From JBGSON01 sp041739085 (GTDB lineage: Bacteria; Patescibacteriota; Gracilibacteria; CAIRYL01): 44,296 nucleotides of DNA. The stretch spans positions 1 through 44,296 of the forward strand of contig JBGSON010000040.1 in NCBI GenBank assembly GCA_041739085.1. Direction: 5' to 3'. A model generated the notes under the pieces. It was not told where the DNA came from and made no database searches. It saw only the letters and a list, made by a program, of their open reading frames with translations. Numbering within the stretch: position 1 is the first letter of the stretch; every line of letters starts with the position of its first letter. Positions 7,020-17,000 of this stretch are shown piece after piece. Made by a program: the position numbers and the translations under genes.

Positions 7020-7621
7020 GCGCGGGAGAGAAAGGGATCTGGAAATTTTTTCCGGAGATGTTCGACGACTTTTTCATGGACGATCGCGCGCGGGTCTTCG
7101 CCGCTCAGAATAAGCGTGTTTCCATCTGTATCCGCGAGTTTTTCATACATCTTCCATACTTTTTTCAGGATCTCCTCCTTTTCGAAAAGCTCCTCTTTCC
7201 CTCCTCTCCATGCGATCCTCTCCATGCATCGCTTTGGCGGGACCCGAAGGAGGATAGTGACATCCGGTTTCCGGAAGTTTTTTCCGAGCTCCACGAGCCA
7301 ATCCGGATCGCATTTCAGGCTTCCATATGCCACGGTGCTCCAGTTGTACCGGTCGCAAATAACGATCTTCCCTTCCCGGAGAGCCGGTTCGATTTGGAAT
7401 TTCAGGTGATGGGCTCTGTCTGCCGCAAATAGAAGCTGAAGCCCCTCGGGTGAAGTCTCCCACTCATGGGTGAGCGCCCCTCTGATGAGTCCTCCAACGA
7501 TATTGTCCGTCGGCTCGGAGGTGTGGAGGACAGGAACACTCTTTTCCCGGAGGTGGTCTGCAAGGAGCTTTGCCTGAGTTGTCGATCCGCTGCCGTCGAG
7601 TCCTTCAAAAACAATGAACAT
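7016..7621 (-). CDS. tmk: Thymidylate (dTMP) kinase
   Basis: The 201-residue product phosphorylates dTMP to dTDP. Family features: N-terminal P-loop FEGLDGSGST (residues 5-14), TSEPTD (TxEP motif), AADRAHH (R for dTMP binding), ICDRYNWSTVAYG (DRYxxSxxAY), and a LID-type region near KRCMERIAWRGG. The P-loop is odd: the lysine expected in GxDGxGK is a serine (S13). The gene is intact otherwise, so the change may be a family variant. Its stop overlaps the start of folD by 4 bases. The start follows a pyrimidine-rich leader. The next gene upstream in the same direction ends 65 bases away. Confidence 0.93.
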   Translation of the reverse strand: MFIVFEGLDGSGSTTQAKLLADHLREKSVPVLHTSEPTDNIVGGLIRGALTHEWETSPEGLQLLFAADRAHHLKFQIEPALREGKIVICDRYNWSTVAYGSLKCDPDWLVELGKNFRKPDVTILLRVPPKRCMERIAWRGGKEELFEKEEILKKVWKMYEKLADTDGNTLILSGEDPRAIVHEKVVEHLRKKFPDPFLSRA

Positions 7622-7686
7622 GAGATCAATGGAGAAACGGTAACACTATTTTTTCAAAATTTGTTCCCATCCGCAACGAATACTGT

Positions 7687-10600
7687 TTATTCTCCATTTT
7701 TACTGAGATAGTTGGAAATGGCGACCGCGACTTCATACCGGGTAAGCTCTCTCCCCGGCTCAAGAAACGATCCTCTTGCGGGAAAAAAATCATATTCCTC
7801 AGCGGCGCCGGTGAACGGACTAAACCAGTCGCTTTCAGAAACATCCGAGAATGAATCTCCGTATCCTTCGGCGAGAGAAAAGGTCATGGAGATCATTTTC
7901 AAAAATTCCGCAGTGTTCACCGTGTCCTCCGGCCTGAAATATCCGTCCGGATATCCTCCGATGATCCCGAGGTCATAGGCAGTGAGGACATAGGGTTCAT
8001 ACCATGATCCGTTTTCGACATCAGGAAATGGATTTGCCCCCTGGGGGAGAGGAATTTCTTCAAACCGGGCGCTCAAGAGAAATTTTGCGAGTTCTGCGCG
8101 ATTTACGGGGAGATGTCCTTTAAATTCACCATCAGGATATCCCCCGATGATCCCTCTTTCATAGAGATCGAGTGCGGCGACACCTTCCGGCGTATCGAGA
8201 TCGATATCAGGAAAGATCCCTTCTCCGGGATCCTCCGGATATTGAGGATCCTGAATATTGCTGCATGTTGATTCCGCGATGAGAAATGCTCCGTCCGATT
8301 CGAGTGTGCATATATTTTCATAATCTACCATTTTTGGCTGGCATGGAGTCTCTTCACACGACTCATACTGAATACCGCAATAATGCCCTGTTCCCCCCGA
8401 ACAGGCAGATGATCCGTATTCGTGGATCTGAAAGAGAGGAGTCCTCAGGGGAAAATTTGAAACAACTTCTATATCCTCCTGAGGAAAGGTCGAAACGACG
8501 AAATATTCAGGGGAAGCGATCTCAAATCCTCCCATGGCATCATTCGGCGCGTTTTCCTTGATGTCCGCGATAAGGGTGAAGACCTTCTCCTCTCCGTCGA
8601 GAAAGGAGATCTCCTCTTCAAATACGATGATATCATTTGCCGGATCCCTCTCATCATCAATGACAAGTCCTTCCTCGTTCTTCATCCTCAGGTTCTCAAT
8701 GGTGTTTCCAATGTCACCGCTTGGCTTGAGGAGCATTCTTTCAATGCTCATATCTTTTCCGTTCGCCTGCACATAAATCTTCCCAAGGAGAACGTCGCTC
8801 TCTCCTCTCCTGAATTTTCCGACGGGAAAGAGATCAAGAAAAACACTGAGATATTCCGATGCATGAGTCGGGGCGGTCCGGAGTTGTGCGAGACTCATGG
8901 GGAAAAGCCCACTCACCTCTGCCCTCTCAAAATTGGGCCCGATCCCCTGTGCCTCGATATCCGCGGGGACATCCATTTCCATGCGCAGGGCACTTGCTGT
9001 CTCATGGGTATCTCCCGTGTCTCCGACAAGAAGGAGTTCCTGTGTGGACCCGTCCCGGATTCCAAAGGCATCTGAGAATACGAGTTCTCCGTTTGAGATC
9101 TCGGAAGGTCCGGCAATGATTTTTCCGAATGCATCCATAAGACGAAAGTTCATCGCTTCCATTCCCGAAAACGCTATTTTTATTTTCCGTACTTCGATAT
9201 CATCACCATCGGCTTTCATCTGCATTCTTCCAAAGACAGTATCCTGGATGAACGGAAAGATTTCACGAACAGAGGATTCGTAGGGAAGGAGTTCCACTGT
9301 CAGGGATGACCGGTTCCCGACTGCTCCGACTCTCATCACCGGTGTTTTTACGGGAAAGTTCCCGTCAACTGGCACCACATCCCCTTCCCGGGAGACTGCC
9401 GTTATCCCGCTTTTTTCCAAGATGAAATTTAGCGTGGTCCCGTTCTCTGCATCATCTGAAATATCACCGATAACGTTGATATTCATTTGAACTCCTGATC
9501 GAACCTGGAGAGGACAAGAAAAAAGGAGTTCATTTGACGAAAGACTCCCCTCGCACAGTTCCTCTCCTGTTTCTCCATCGATCATGAGGAGATGTCTGAT
9601 CTTTTCTCCCGGAAGATCCCCGTTTTTTTGAAACGTCATTCTCTCAATGGTAACATCTTCCACCCCTCCTGAGATGATCCATGATCCGAAGAGAACCGAT
9701 GTACTCCCGGAGTTTGCGGAATCCGGCGGAATATCGGTATCCGAGGTCGCGATTTCTAAACCCGGATCCTCAATGATCTTTGCCCCGATCCGGATGGGGA
9801 ACCTGGCGGCAACGGATGCTATTTTCCCTTCTGATACTGATGAAAACTGGAGGCTTGATCTCGTATAGATCTCAAATCCGAGGGTCGTTCCGGGTTTTGC
9901 GGTTTCCTCAATGTCCATGACCATGGTCATCTTTTCCTCGGAAGGTGTGATCACAGTGAATGGTTCGGAAAAGATGACCTTGTCTCCTTCCTTTTTTCCT
10001 ATCCCCCCGATGAACTCGCCGTTTTCCTTCATGAGTCGGATATTGGAAACGTCATCGAAACCAGCGTTCCCGGTCTTCTGAAAAACGAGCTGGTCGATCC
10101 TGATGTTTCCTTCTCCAAATACGTCAAGGCTGAGGCGCGCGAACGGATAATCGCTGACTCCGCGCTTTATGCTTCCGGAGACCGCTGTTTTAAATTCTTC
10201 GTCTTCTTGTATCCGGAATACACTATCCGCCTCGGCATCAAGGATGACGTACTTTTTTGTTATGAAGGGGAAATCCGCGATCACTTCCGTTTCATAGCGC
10301 GTAGGTCCTGCGATATCTATGTAATTGTCCTTCGGGATTTCAAACTGGACCTCATTCCCGGCATCAGTGCTGAGGCTTATTTCTAAGACGATCGTGAGTG
10401 TTCTCGTCTCGCCGGGCTCCATGGTGAACCGACTCGTAAAGTAGTCAAAGATGACAATGTCGTCCTGTATCCTCGCGGAGGATGTCAACTTCTGTCCTCT
10501 TTCATTCAGCACCCATGCTCTCCGTACCTCCTGCACATCGAGCGCACCATGGACATCAAGGAGGATCCTCTTGAGCTCGATGGTTTCATCTCCCGCCGTG

Positions 10601-10791
10601 AGGACAAGTTCTCCGATCGGCGTTTCAATTCCTTTTTTAATAATATTTCCGACTGATTCCGTTTCATGGAATTCTACCGTGAGCGGAGCGATCCTCTCTC
10701 CATGAGCGACAGGCGAAGAGGAGATCGTAAAAAATACGAATCCTGAAAACAAAATGGCTCCATATAAGGACAAGGTCTTCATTGATTTCAT
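7687..10791 (-). CDS. SLH-anchored surface protein with Kazal-like domain (paralogue 3 of 3)
   Basis: The 1,034-residue product starts with a signal peptide (about 1-31, cleavage near AHGE). Residues about 32-795 are about five beta-rich modules of 110-160 residues. Each has an 'I-x-R-x-x-F-Q-K-x-G' strand, an 'R-L-x-D/M-E/D-x-G' turn and ends in 'FP' punctuation (for example ADFPFIT, ARFPIRIG, GNFPVKTP, SGLFPMS, SNFPLRTP). Residues 797-843 form a six-cysteine Kazal-like domain (HYCG ... DYENIC ... C). Three SLH domains follow at about 859-911, 921-975 and 981-1030 (FPDIDLDTPEGVAALDLYER, GIIGGYPDGYFRP, FSDVSESDWF). SLH domains bind secondary cell-wall polymers, so it should sit on the cell surface. 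It follows its paralogue after an 18-base C/T-rich spacer and precedes tmk by 65 bases. Confidence 0.88.
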   Translation of the reverse strand: MKSMKTLSLYGAILFSGFVFFTISSSPVAHGERIAPLTVEFHETESVGNIIKKGIETPIGELVLTAGDETIELKRILLDVHGALDVQEVRRAWVLNERGQKLTSSARIQDDIVIFDYFTSRFTMEPGETRTLTIVLEISLSTDAGNEVQFEIPKDNYIDIAGPTRYETEVIADFPFITKKYVILDAEADSVFRIQEDEEFKTAVSGSIKRGVSDYPFARLSLDVFGEGNIRIDQLVFQKTGNAGFDDVSNIRLMKENGEFIGGIGKKEGDKVIFSEPFTVITPSEEKMTMVMDIEETAKPGTTLGFEIYTRSSLQFSSVSEGKIASVAARFPIRIGAKIIEDPGLEIATSDTDIPPDSANSGSTSVLFGSWIISGGVEDVTIERMTFQKNGDLPGEKIRHLLMIDGETGEELCEGSLSSNELLFSCPLQVRSGVQMNINVIGDISDDAENGTTLNFILEKSGITAVSREGDVVPVDGNFPVKTPVMRVGAVGNRSSLTVELLPYESSVREIFPFIQDTVFGRMQMKADGDDIEVRKIKIAFSGMEAMNFRLMDAFGKIIAGPSEISNGELVFSDAFGIRDGSTQELLLVGDTGDTHETASALRMEMDVPADIEAQGIGPNFERAEVSGLFPMSLAQLRTAPTHASEYLSVFLDLFPVGKFRRGESDVLLGKIYVQANGKDMSIERMLLKPSGDIGNTIENLRMKNEEGLVIDDERDPANDIIVFEEEISFLDGEEKVFTLIADIKENAPNDAMGGFEIASPEYFVVSTFPQEDIEVVSNFPLRTPLFQIHEYGSSACSGGTGHYCGIQYESCEETPCQPKMVDYENICTLESDGAFLIAESTCSNIQDPQYPEDPGEGIFPDIDLDTPEGVAALDLYERGIIGGYPDGEFKGHLPVNRAELAKFLLSARFEEIPLPQGANPFPDVENGSWYEPYVLTAYDLGIIGGYPDGYFRPEDTVNTAEFLKMISMTFSLAEGYGDSFSDVSESDWFSPFTGAAEEYDFFPARGSFLEPGRELTRYEVAVAISNYLSKNGE

Positions 10792-10809
10792 GGGAAAAAG
10801 AAAAGGAAT

Positions 10810-13800
10810 TTATCGGTTCCGAAGATATTGGTAAATAACGAGAGCGACTTCATACCTTGAGAGCGGATCGGCAGGCTGAAGATTTTCTGTCCTCCTGGGA
10901 AAGAGCTTGTACTTTTCCGCGGCTCCGGCATACCGGGCAAACCAATCATCCGGAGACACATCAGTAAATGAATAACTCAGGTTCTCCTCAAGTCCGAACG
11001 TCAGTGTCGCCATTTTGAGGAATTCGGCCGTATTCACTCCTTCTGCTGGCTTGAATGTCCCGTCGGGATAGCCGTTGATAATTCCTCTTGTCGCAGCTGT
11101 GAGGACATATTTTTCGAACCATTCTCCACCCGGAACATCCGAAAAACTTATCGCTCCTGTTGGATTTTCTTCAATTTCTCCAAACTTGGTGAGGATGAGG
11201 AATTTTGCGGCCTCAGCGCGGTTAACCGTCCGGTCTCCATAAAAATATCCGTCGGGAAATCCGTTGATCACTTTTCTCCGGAAGAGCTCGACCGCTGCTT
11301 TCCCTCTGAGAAGGGAGACATCAGTGTCTGGAAATGGAATGATGTAGGGAGTAAAATCGATGATGGGAGGATCCATATAAGAAGCCTCAGGAAGCTCCGC
11401 TTTTTCAGGATTTTCTATCGGACCTGGATCAGAGGGAATCGGATCTGTCGGATGCGGAATACTCTCACATGCTCCGCCAAATACAAGATATGCATGGTCT
11501 TTCTCCATAAGACATTCATTCTCATAAGTTTTATCGACCGGATCCTTGCAGGGAGGACTTTCACAACCATCGTATTTTCTCCCGCAGACAGGTTTCTTCT
11601 CCTCGGGACATGCGGTGGCTGATGGACCCACAAGAATGGAACTCGTTTCCATCGGAAAAGGAGAAAGGTGCTCCATTTCACTTCCTTTTGATGCGCTTGC
11701 TGTAATGTAAGATGATGAGGCGAGCGCAAACTTCGCAGTTTTCCCGATTTGAGCGCCCGGACTCATATCTGCCTTGATAGCGAATTTTATTGTCTGTCCA
11801 TCGGGGATGGTTATAGCTTTCTCAAATGATACCATGCCGCTTTGAGAATTCTCCTCACCGCTGATCTCTCCGAGTTCCGTATTCCAGAGGACGATATGAG
11901 AGATTGAGAATCCTGATTCAGCGATTTTCTTAAGCATTATTTTTGACAATTGAATGTCTCCATTTATCGCCGACAATTGAATCTCTCCAAACCACATTCC
12001 CTTCCTCCCCTGGGGAACGGGAAATGGCGACACCCGGAATGAGAACGAGGTGAAGAGGGATGCACTACTGGGAACAGGAAGAATGGTAAGAGATGGAGCA
12101 GTATACGGAAACTTTCCCGTGACCGGTGCACTTTTCCCTCCGATCATCTGGATGGGTTGGATGGAGTCCTTATCAGGTATTGAGATGATAATGGTCTGAT
12201 TCTCAGAAGGCGCGCCTTTCATCCGTCCGACCAGCGTGTAGGTCTGCGACCCGTCATTTTTGATCGGGAAAGGCGTGGTGATGTTTATCTTTTTCCCTTC
12301 GAGTGCCCCTTTTGCCACTATTGTATTCCGGCCATCAAGAATATAGAAATATTCAAAAAGGAGAGGGTCCATTGTCCCGCCTATCTGAAAAATCATGCTG
12401 TTCATCTCGATCTCCCCACCTATTGCTTCCATATCAAAAGCAAGGAGGGGATTGTATTTGAATCTGCCGTACTGGGACCGCGGAGTCCCTCCCGATGAGG
12501 GAAATGAAATGTTGAGAGATCCGTTCTCCGCTTTCTCCGAGACCGTCATGATCGCGGTAGAGATCGGGAATACTCCGCTCGGAGAAATTGTCCCTCCGCC
12601 TGAATCCTTGCATTTTATACTTGCCGTTTCCGTCAACGAGAACCCGAGCGTCTTTCCCGATTCCGCCTCCGGCGTTATACTTCCGATGAGGAGGATCTTT
12701 TTGGTTTCCCCTGGGGAAATCTTCAAATTCCCTGAAAAGAGAGCTTTTCCATCGCTCACCTGTGCCGGACCGAAAAGAGTATCTCCATCTTCATCAGTGA
12801 TCCGGAGAGCCTCGATGAACTCGCCCGTGAGCGTCCCTTTTTTCTGGAATTCAATGTTGGATATGGTCGTACTTAAGGATCCGGAAGTGATTTCAAATGC
12901 TCCAAAGATAATGTCTTCTTCCCCCTTTTCGACAAGACGGGCTACGGGAGAAGATTCTGATATTTCGATGTTCAGTGATTTATTCCCTATGATTCTGGAC
13001 GTTGTTTTCAGGGGATACGATCCCTGCGCCTCGATGATCTTTGAGTTTTCCATTGACCTCGCGAGAACATCCTGGAGCGAACTGATCTCAAAAGAAACGA
13101 ACTTTCCGTCCGGTGCTCCCAGATCGAGGTCGGAGATGAGCGACAATTCTTTCGGCGCGGAATAACTCACGGAGAAAGGAGTTTCCATCGTGAAAGACAC
13201 CGAATCGAGCGAAGGCCAGCTCCCGAAAGCCTCTCCCTGGGCATCCTCGAGGCGGATATTCTTCAGGAAGTCATAATGGAGGGAGCCGATGTGGCCGAAT
13301 GCAATGCGGGAGATCTCCGCAGAACCCTCCCCGTAAAACAAGAATCTGAATATCCCGTGATCGATGTCCTTTCCTCCGGGAAATACGGCACCCGTCGCTG
13401 GAGAAGTAATGTATTCCGCAGAAAGATACTGGTCTGTTTTTGCGTTTCCGAGAGCGATGAGTTTTTCCGGAGTAAACGGGAACTCACCGATGATCTCAAT
13501 AGTATCTCCAGAATCACTGCTCATTTCGAGTGAATTTTTCGAGGTGACTTCAAATCCCATGGTGTTCCCGACATTGATATTGTCTCTGAGAAGCACCCGG
13601 ACTCCCACTTTTTTCTTTTCCCCGTATTCGAGAGTGAGGATGTTCGTAAACGAGACCATCCCTCCGTTCACTTTCGCGGTGTTTGTGAGAGGATTATTGT
13701 TCCCATCGACGAGCCATATTTTTTCAAAAGCGATATCCGGGGCATTCCCTATATTCCTGAGGAGCATCCGGTCGATAGTCGTTCTGCTTCCGAGAGACTC

Positions 13801-14001
13801 AAACGTGAAATATGCAAGCGTGGTTTCCTTTCCTTTCACGGCTATTCCGTTGAGTGAAGCATTCACGGCATAGGAGACATTCACTTCCGATGTCTTCGCG
13901 AGTGCCATCTTTTGAGATGGAAACGATACGATCCCGATGAATGCCAGTGTCGTACAAACAAACGATCGGACGATAGAATTTCGGATATTTGCAGTGGTCA
14001 T
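10810..14001 (-). CDS. SLH-anchored surface protein with Kazal-like domain (paralogue 2 of 3)
   Basis: The 1,063-residue product has a long signal sequence (basic NSIVR, hydrophobic core, cleavage near MALAKT). About five beta-rich modules follow, with punctuation motifs GEFPFTPE, GSYPLKTT, GVFPISTA, GKFPYTAP and SPFPMETS. A six-cysteine Kazal-like domain occupies 798-845 (KPVCGRKYDGC ... TYENEC ... C). A Pro-rich linker leads to three SLH domains (about 889-945, 950-1005, 1010-1060: FPDTDVSLLRGKAAVELFRR, GIINGYPDGTFKP, FTDVSPDDWF). It shares module order, Kazal position and SLH spacing with its two neighbours and clearly arose by tandem duplication. Its stop is 18 bases from the next start, so it is in the same transcript. 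Function beyond surface anchoring is unknown. Confidence 0.88.
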   Translation of the reverse strand: MTTANIRNSIVRSFVCTTLAFIGIVSFPSQKMALAKTSEVNVSYAVNASLNGIAVKGKETTLAYFTFESLGSRTTIDRMLLRNIGNAPDIAFEKIWLVDGNNNPLTNTAKVNGGMVSFTNILTLEYGEKKKVGVRVLLRDNINVGNTMGFEVTSKNSLEMSSDSGDTIEIIGEFPFTPEKLIALGNAKTDQYLSAEYITSPATGAVFPGGKDIDHGIFRFLFYGEGSAEISRIAFGHIGSLHYDFLKNIRLEDAQGEAFGSWPSLDSVSFTMETPFSVSYSAPKELSLISDLDLGAPDGKFVSFEISSLQDVLARSMENSKIIEAQGSYPLKTTSRIIGNKSLNIEISESSPVARLVEKGEEDIIFGAFEITSGSLSTTISNIEFQKKGTLTGEFIEALRITDEDGDTLFGPAQVSDGKALFSGNLKISPGETKKILLIGSITPEAESGKTLGFSLTETASIKCKDSGGGTISPSGVFPISTAIMTVSEKAENGSLNISFPSSGGTPRSQYGRFKYNPLLAFDMEAIGGEIEMNSMIFQIGGTMDPLLFEYFYILDGRNTIVAKGALEGKKINITTPFPIKNDGSQTYTLVGRMKGAPSENQTIIISIPDKDSIQPIQMIGGKSAPVTGKFPYTAPSLTILPVPSSASLFTSFSFRVSPFPVPQGRKGMWFGEIQLSAINGDIQLSKIMLKKIAESGFSISHIVLWNTELGEISGEENSQSGMVSFEKAITIPDGQTIKFAIKADMSPGAQIGKTAKFALASSSYITASASKGSEMEHLSPFPMETSSILVGPSATACPEEKKPVCGRKYDGCESPPCKDPVDKTYENECLMEKDHAYLVFGGACESIPHPTDPIPSDPGPIENPEKAELPEASYMDPPIIDFTPYIIPFPDTDVSLLRGKAAVELFRRKVINGFPDGYFYGDRTVNRAEAAKFLILTKFGEIEENPTGAISFSDVPGGEWFEKYVLTAATRGIINGYPDGTFKPAEGVNTAEFLKMATLTFGLEENLSYSFTDVSPDDWFARYAGAAEKYKLFPRRTENLQPADPLSRYEVALVIYQYLRNR

Positions 14002-14038
14002 GTGGATAATATGAGTGATGAAAGACTTCTTGCGGAAT

Positions 14039-17000
14039 CTACTCCCTGTTTTTCAGATACTGGTAGACCGCCACTGCGACTTCGTCGCGCGCGAGCATGG
14101 CTTCAGGACGGAGGAGCTCTGTCCTTTCCGGAAAGAGATCATACTCACTCGCTGTACCGGCATACATGGAAAACCAGTCTCCCACATTCACATCCCGGAA
14201 GGAATGTTCAAGATTTACCGGAAGCCCGAAAGTGAGCGTCATCATCTTGAGAAACTCAGCAGTATTCACCATATTCCCGGGTTTAAACGTACCGTCGCCG
14301 TACCCATTGATGATCCCCTTTTTCGCTGCGGTAAGGACATACTTCGCGTACCATTCCGTGATGATGACATCAGAAAATAATCCGCTTCCCTCAATGGTGT
14401 CCTCCACTTCCCCGTATCGGGCGAGGAGAAGGAATTTTGCGGCCTGCGCGCGGTTTACTTTTTGGAGTCCCTTGAATTCCCCATCCGGGAATCCCCCGAT
14501 GACGTCCCTCCGATAGAGCTCCATGGCGGCTTTTCCCTCGAGGGTATCCAAATCGGTGTCAGGAAACGGATTTTGATAGAGCGACACGTCTTCCAGAACG
14601 GAGTCTTCAAATGATGCGGAGGGGATGGAAGCCGGTTTGTCTTCTTCCTCCTCTTCTTCTTCAATGACCTGAAGTTCCGGCATATCCTCGCATTTTCCGT
14701 CAAAAATGAGGAATGCCTTGCCCTCCCTCATCTTGCAGAGATTATCATAGTCGACCGCCTGGGGATCGCATGGATATTCGACGCAGGTATCATATTTCCT
14801 TCCGCACACCGGCTCATATTCAGCGGAACAAAAAAGTTTTTCTCCGCCCGCCATCTTGAACTTGCCGACGGAGAGTGGGAAATTCCCATATACCGGCATC
14901 TCACCCCCTTTCACGGAGTTCACGGAAATATATGCGGATGAAGTGATCTCGAGTCCGAATGACTCTCCGGCCATCGCCTCTGCTCCGATATCCGCTTCAA
15001 AACTGATGATGGTCTCTTCTCCTCCGAGGATCTCAAAAGGTTCATCGATGGAGATCACATCTGCCTCCGGATTATTCTGAGAATCGATCTTGAGGTCTCC
15101 ACTCATAAATCTGATTGCTTCGAGCTTGTCTTTCATGCTCCCGGTTCTCTTGAGAAGAATTCGAATGACTTCACCGTCTGTTCCCACCGAAAGAAGATGG
15201 ATTTTCCCAAAGACAACTCCTTCTTCCTGAAGGGGGACATTTCCGAGAGAAAAAACCTCTGCATAGACCTGAAGATATTTTTCCACGTCCGGGATCCGGA
15301 TGGTCAATGCCGAAGATCTGTCGGGAAACTGTCCTACGACTCCGGCAGGAATAAGCCCGTAGATCTGACGGGCCCTGATGTCCCCGCTTTGTTCGAGTGA
15401 GAGGGAGATCGTTTTCCCAGTTACAGAAACATCTTCCATTTCGGCGATGATGAGAAACTCCCTGTCTTCCCCCTCCCCAATACCAATAGGATCGCTGAAA
15501 ACGACTTGTCCGTGTTCCACATCTTCCGGCCCTGCCATTGTATTGCCATACTCATCGATGAGACGCCATCCGGTGAAAATCCCTCCGTCGATCGTTCCTC
15601 CGAGGGTAAGGGTAAAGTCCTGGACTTCGACATCTTTTTTCTCCGCATGAAAACGTATTCTTGCGATCGGGACATTCGGCATTCCGGCATAAATCTCGGT
15701 CAGGGAAGGACTGACCGGAAGAATATCAGCATTCACATACCCCTCTCCAACGATTTCAGAAACGGTCATGAGCGGCGTCTTCAGGGGAAACGGTCCTCCG
15801 ATCGTGATCGTCTGTCCGTCTTCTCCGGTGACGATGAAGCTCTCCGCATCTGAGAGCTGGAGGCCGACGGTCTCTCCGCCCTTCGCACTATTGAGGATAT
15901 CCGCCTTGATGACGAGGATCTGTTCGTCATCTGCCCCGAGAGTGATTTTTTGAGGAGCGTTGCCGCCGGTGACAGAATCGATGAGCACTGTTCCCTCTTC
16001 GTCTTCAATCCTCAGATTCCGGAGGGGGGTCACGCCATATTCTCCGAACGGAGTAATCTTCATCTGAGAAATGGTGATCGGCTCAAGCCCGGAAGTGACG
16101 ATGAATTTTGCCATTGTGAATCCTGAATCTCCTCCATGAATCGGCTGTGCTTTTGTCGTTTCGGGGTGAAATACGATGTGCGCCGACGGGAGCGCGATTG
16201 TTCTTTTCGCTATCCTCAGCGGGAAATTATTCACGATCGTAATAACGGAAGCACTGTCTTCCGCTTTCGCTTCAATACTCGTGAGAGAATAGAGTTCGAG
16301 TCCAAAGTCATCCCCGTTTTCCGCATCTGTTCCGACATCGAATACTATTTTCGCGTCTACAGTGTCTCCCTGGGGAATGACGAATGGGGTATCGAACACA
16401 ATGGCATTCCCGGTCAGTACTTCTGGTCCCGCAAGAATATTTCCGCTTTCATCGATAAGACGGATATTTTTGATCTCATTCGACGGGATGTTCCCGGATT
16501 TATTCCAGGTCAGCGAAATGATCTGAGCACCTGTCTCGCCAAGCGCCCGGAAGTGGACGGTTTCTGTCGCGACATCCTTTTCCCCTGCCTGGATACTGAG
16601 CGATCCTTCTCCTTCGTCTGCGATTTCAAGGGAAAGCAGGACATTCGTGTCTTCATTGACCACGACCATCGGTTCAAAAATAATGGGAAAGTCCCCTGAG
16701 ATCACTGCATCCGATCCCCGTTCTCCGTTCGCGGTGATATTCGTTTTTTTGGAGATTTCAAAATTGACCACATCTCCGACAACGGCCGTGCTGCTCATTT
16801 CGGCGACAACAGCGAGTCTTTTTTCTTCTCCCATGTCGAGAAAGATATCATCCTGAAAAATGATGACTTCGTTCTCTATGGCTTCAGGGCCGGCAACAGT
16901 TATGCCTCTGTCATCAATGAGCGCTACTTTTCGGATTGCGGTCGAATTGCTTCCGGAAGCCGGTCTCATGATGATCTTATCGATCTGGATGAGTCCTCCT

